A program made the position numbers and the translations under genes. Below are positions 63,756-64,000 of a stretch of 64,000 nt of DNA, in pieces. Within the stretch, counting starts at the first letter, position 1, and each line of letters opens with the position of its first letter. Source of the stretch: DATJOJ01 sp035507035 (GTDB taxonomy: Bacteria > Acidobacteriota > Terriglobia > Terriglobales > Acidobacteriaceae); NCBI GenBank assembly GCA_035507035.1, contig DATJOJ010000065.1, positions 1 through 64,000 on the forward strand, in the 5' to 3' direction. Under the pieces are notes generated by a model. The model was not told where the DNA came from. It made no database searches and saw only the letters and a list, made by a program, of their open reading frames with translations.

Positions 63756-63817
63756 TAGGTCCTTCGCTGGGAGTCGTCCGCGCAGCAGACGGCTCCGCGG
63801 CCTCAGGATGACAAATG
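63756..63817 (-). repeat. Inverted, divergent copy of the TTGTCATCCTGAG repeat
   Basis: On the minus strand this reads TTTGTCATCCTGAGG, then a CCGCGG-type stem, and ends CGAAGGACC. It is the same family as the tandem array, in reverse orientation and with a different inner stem. It suggests that the array is part of a dispersed REP-like family. Confidence 0.65.
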
Positions 63818-63871
63818 GTTAAGGATGCAAAGGGTATACGCGGCAGTTCGCCGGCGCCATTTCATAGGAGA

Positions 63872-63893
63872 TATAATGTCTGGCCGTTAGGAG
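63872..63893 (+). promoter_or_regulatory. Likely -10 box and ribosome-binding site of the right-end CDS
   Basis: A consensus -10 box TATAAT (63872-63877) lies 22 bp before the ATG at 63900. A Shine-Dalgarno AGGAG (63889-63893) lies 6 nt before that ATG. Confidence 0.55.
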
Positions 63894-63899
63894 TCATCC

Positions 63900-64000
63900 A
63901 TGCGCAAGCTCATTCCGTTATCGCCACGACTAGACGGTGATCTGGAGTCGTACGTCGCAGCCGCAAGATCTGAGTCGCATCAGATCTTCGTTACCGCCGC
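63900..64000 (+). CDS. Unidentified CDS running off the right edge
   Basis: From the ATG at 63900, preceded by AGGAG, the frame stays open for 33 codons to the end (MRKLIPLSPRLDGDLESYV...). The fragment is too short to identify. A TATAAT box 22 bp upstream supports a real start. Confidence 0.5.
   Translation, partial: MRKLIPLSPRLDGDLESYVAAARSESHQIFVTA

Noticed and set aside
63197..63822. Small frames encoding repeated ...VILRSALLARRRIYGFVE...
   Set aside because: They read through the tandem repeat array; peptide periodicity follows the DNA repeat and no ribosome-binding site is present.

Overview
The window looks like chromosomal DNA of an acidobacterium (Acidobacteriota, probably the Koribacter/Terriglobia side). 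The grounds are moderately high GC, Ser/Thr kinases fused to TPR or beta-propeller modules, GloVer- and NHL-repeat secreted proteins, an Oar-like TonB-dependent receptor with an N-terminal carboxypeptidase-regulatory domain, and dispersed TTGTCATCCTGAG...GAAGGATC-type palindromic repeats. The taxon is inferred from gene content, not from a marker gene. I saw no rRNA, tRNA, CRISPR array, prophage or insertion sequence.

Layout. 1-3429 (minus): ftsQ-ftsA-ftsZ, the tail of a division cluster, with ftsZ running off the left edge. 3648-7055 (plus): an NHL-repeat and a GloVer-repeat secreted protein. 5704-7887: a DUF1697 gene surrounded by three short relics that keep only gene 3' ends. 8152-10626 (plus): amt ammonium channel and a porin. 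10681-16668 (minus): GT39 glycosyltransferase, DinB-like protein, nadC, valS. 16879-19284: TPR Ser/Thr kinase. 19321-23626 (minus): receiver protein with a very long acidic tail, BamD-like lipoprotein, rpe. 23952-26653 (plus): DUF885 protein and galU. 26689-29103 (minus): secreted protein, purE, purD. 29266-31702 (plus): DtxR/MntR-type regulator, NRAMP-related transporter and a tiny membrane protein, the first two sharing an operator-like palindrome. 31879-33138: second GloVer protein. 33241-45897: aconitase, dtd (minus), two ACP genes plus fabF, PilZ protein, cold-shock protein, PolX, a beta-propeller Ser/Thr kinase and a coiled-coil membrane protein (minus). 46084-46763: VapBC/FitAB toxin-antitoxin pair.

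46767-60283 is the most coherent accessory block. A divergent MerR+XRE+cupin regulator and an Oar-like outer-membrane receptor are followed by six co-directional genes: three class III aminotransferases, an APC permease, an aldehyde dehydrogenase and a (methyl)malonate-semialdehyde dehydrogenase. I read this as uptake and breakdown of an omega- or beta-amino acid or polyamine (GABA, beta-alanine or putrescine class) to semialdehydes and then acyl-CoA. The substrate is inferred.

60290-63284 holds a DUF4097 protein, a secreted dual-specificity-like phosphatase, a small membrane protein and a 5'-3' exonuclease. A five-copy 76-bp tandem repeat fills most of 63285-63899, before a CDS that leaves the right edge.

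The main non-coding signals are: a heptamer repeat (NNTCAGC/NNTTAGC) in at least four intergenic places, twice as inverted pairs able to fold next to ftsZ and valS; the paired metalloregulator operators; and the gene-end relics around DUF1697.
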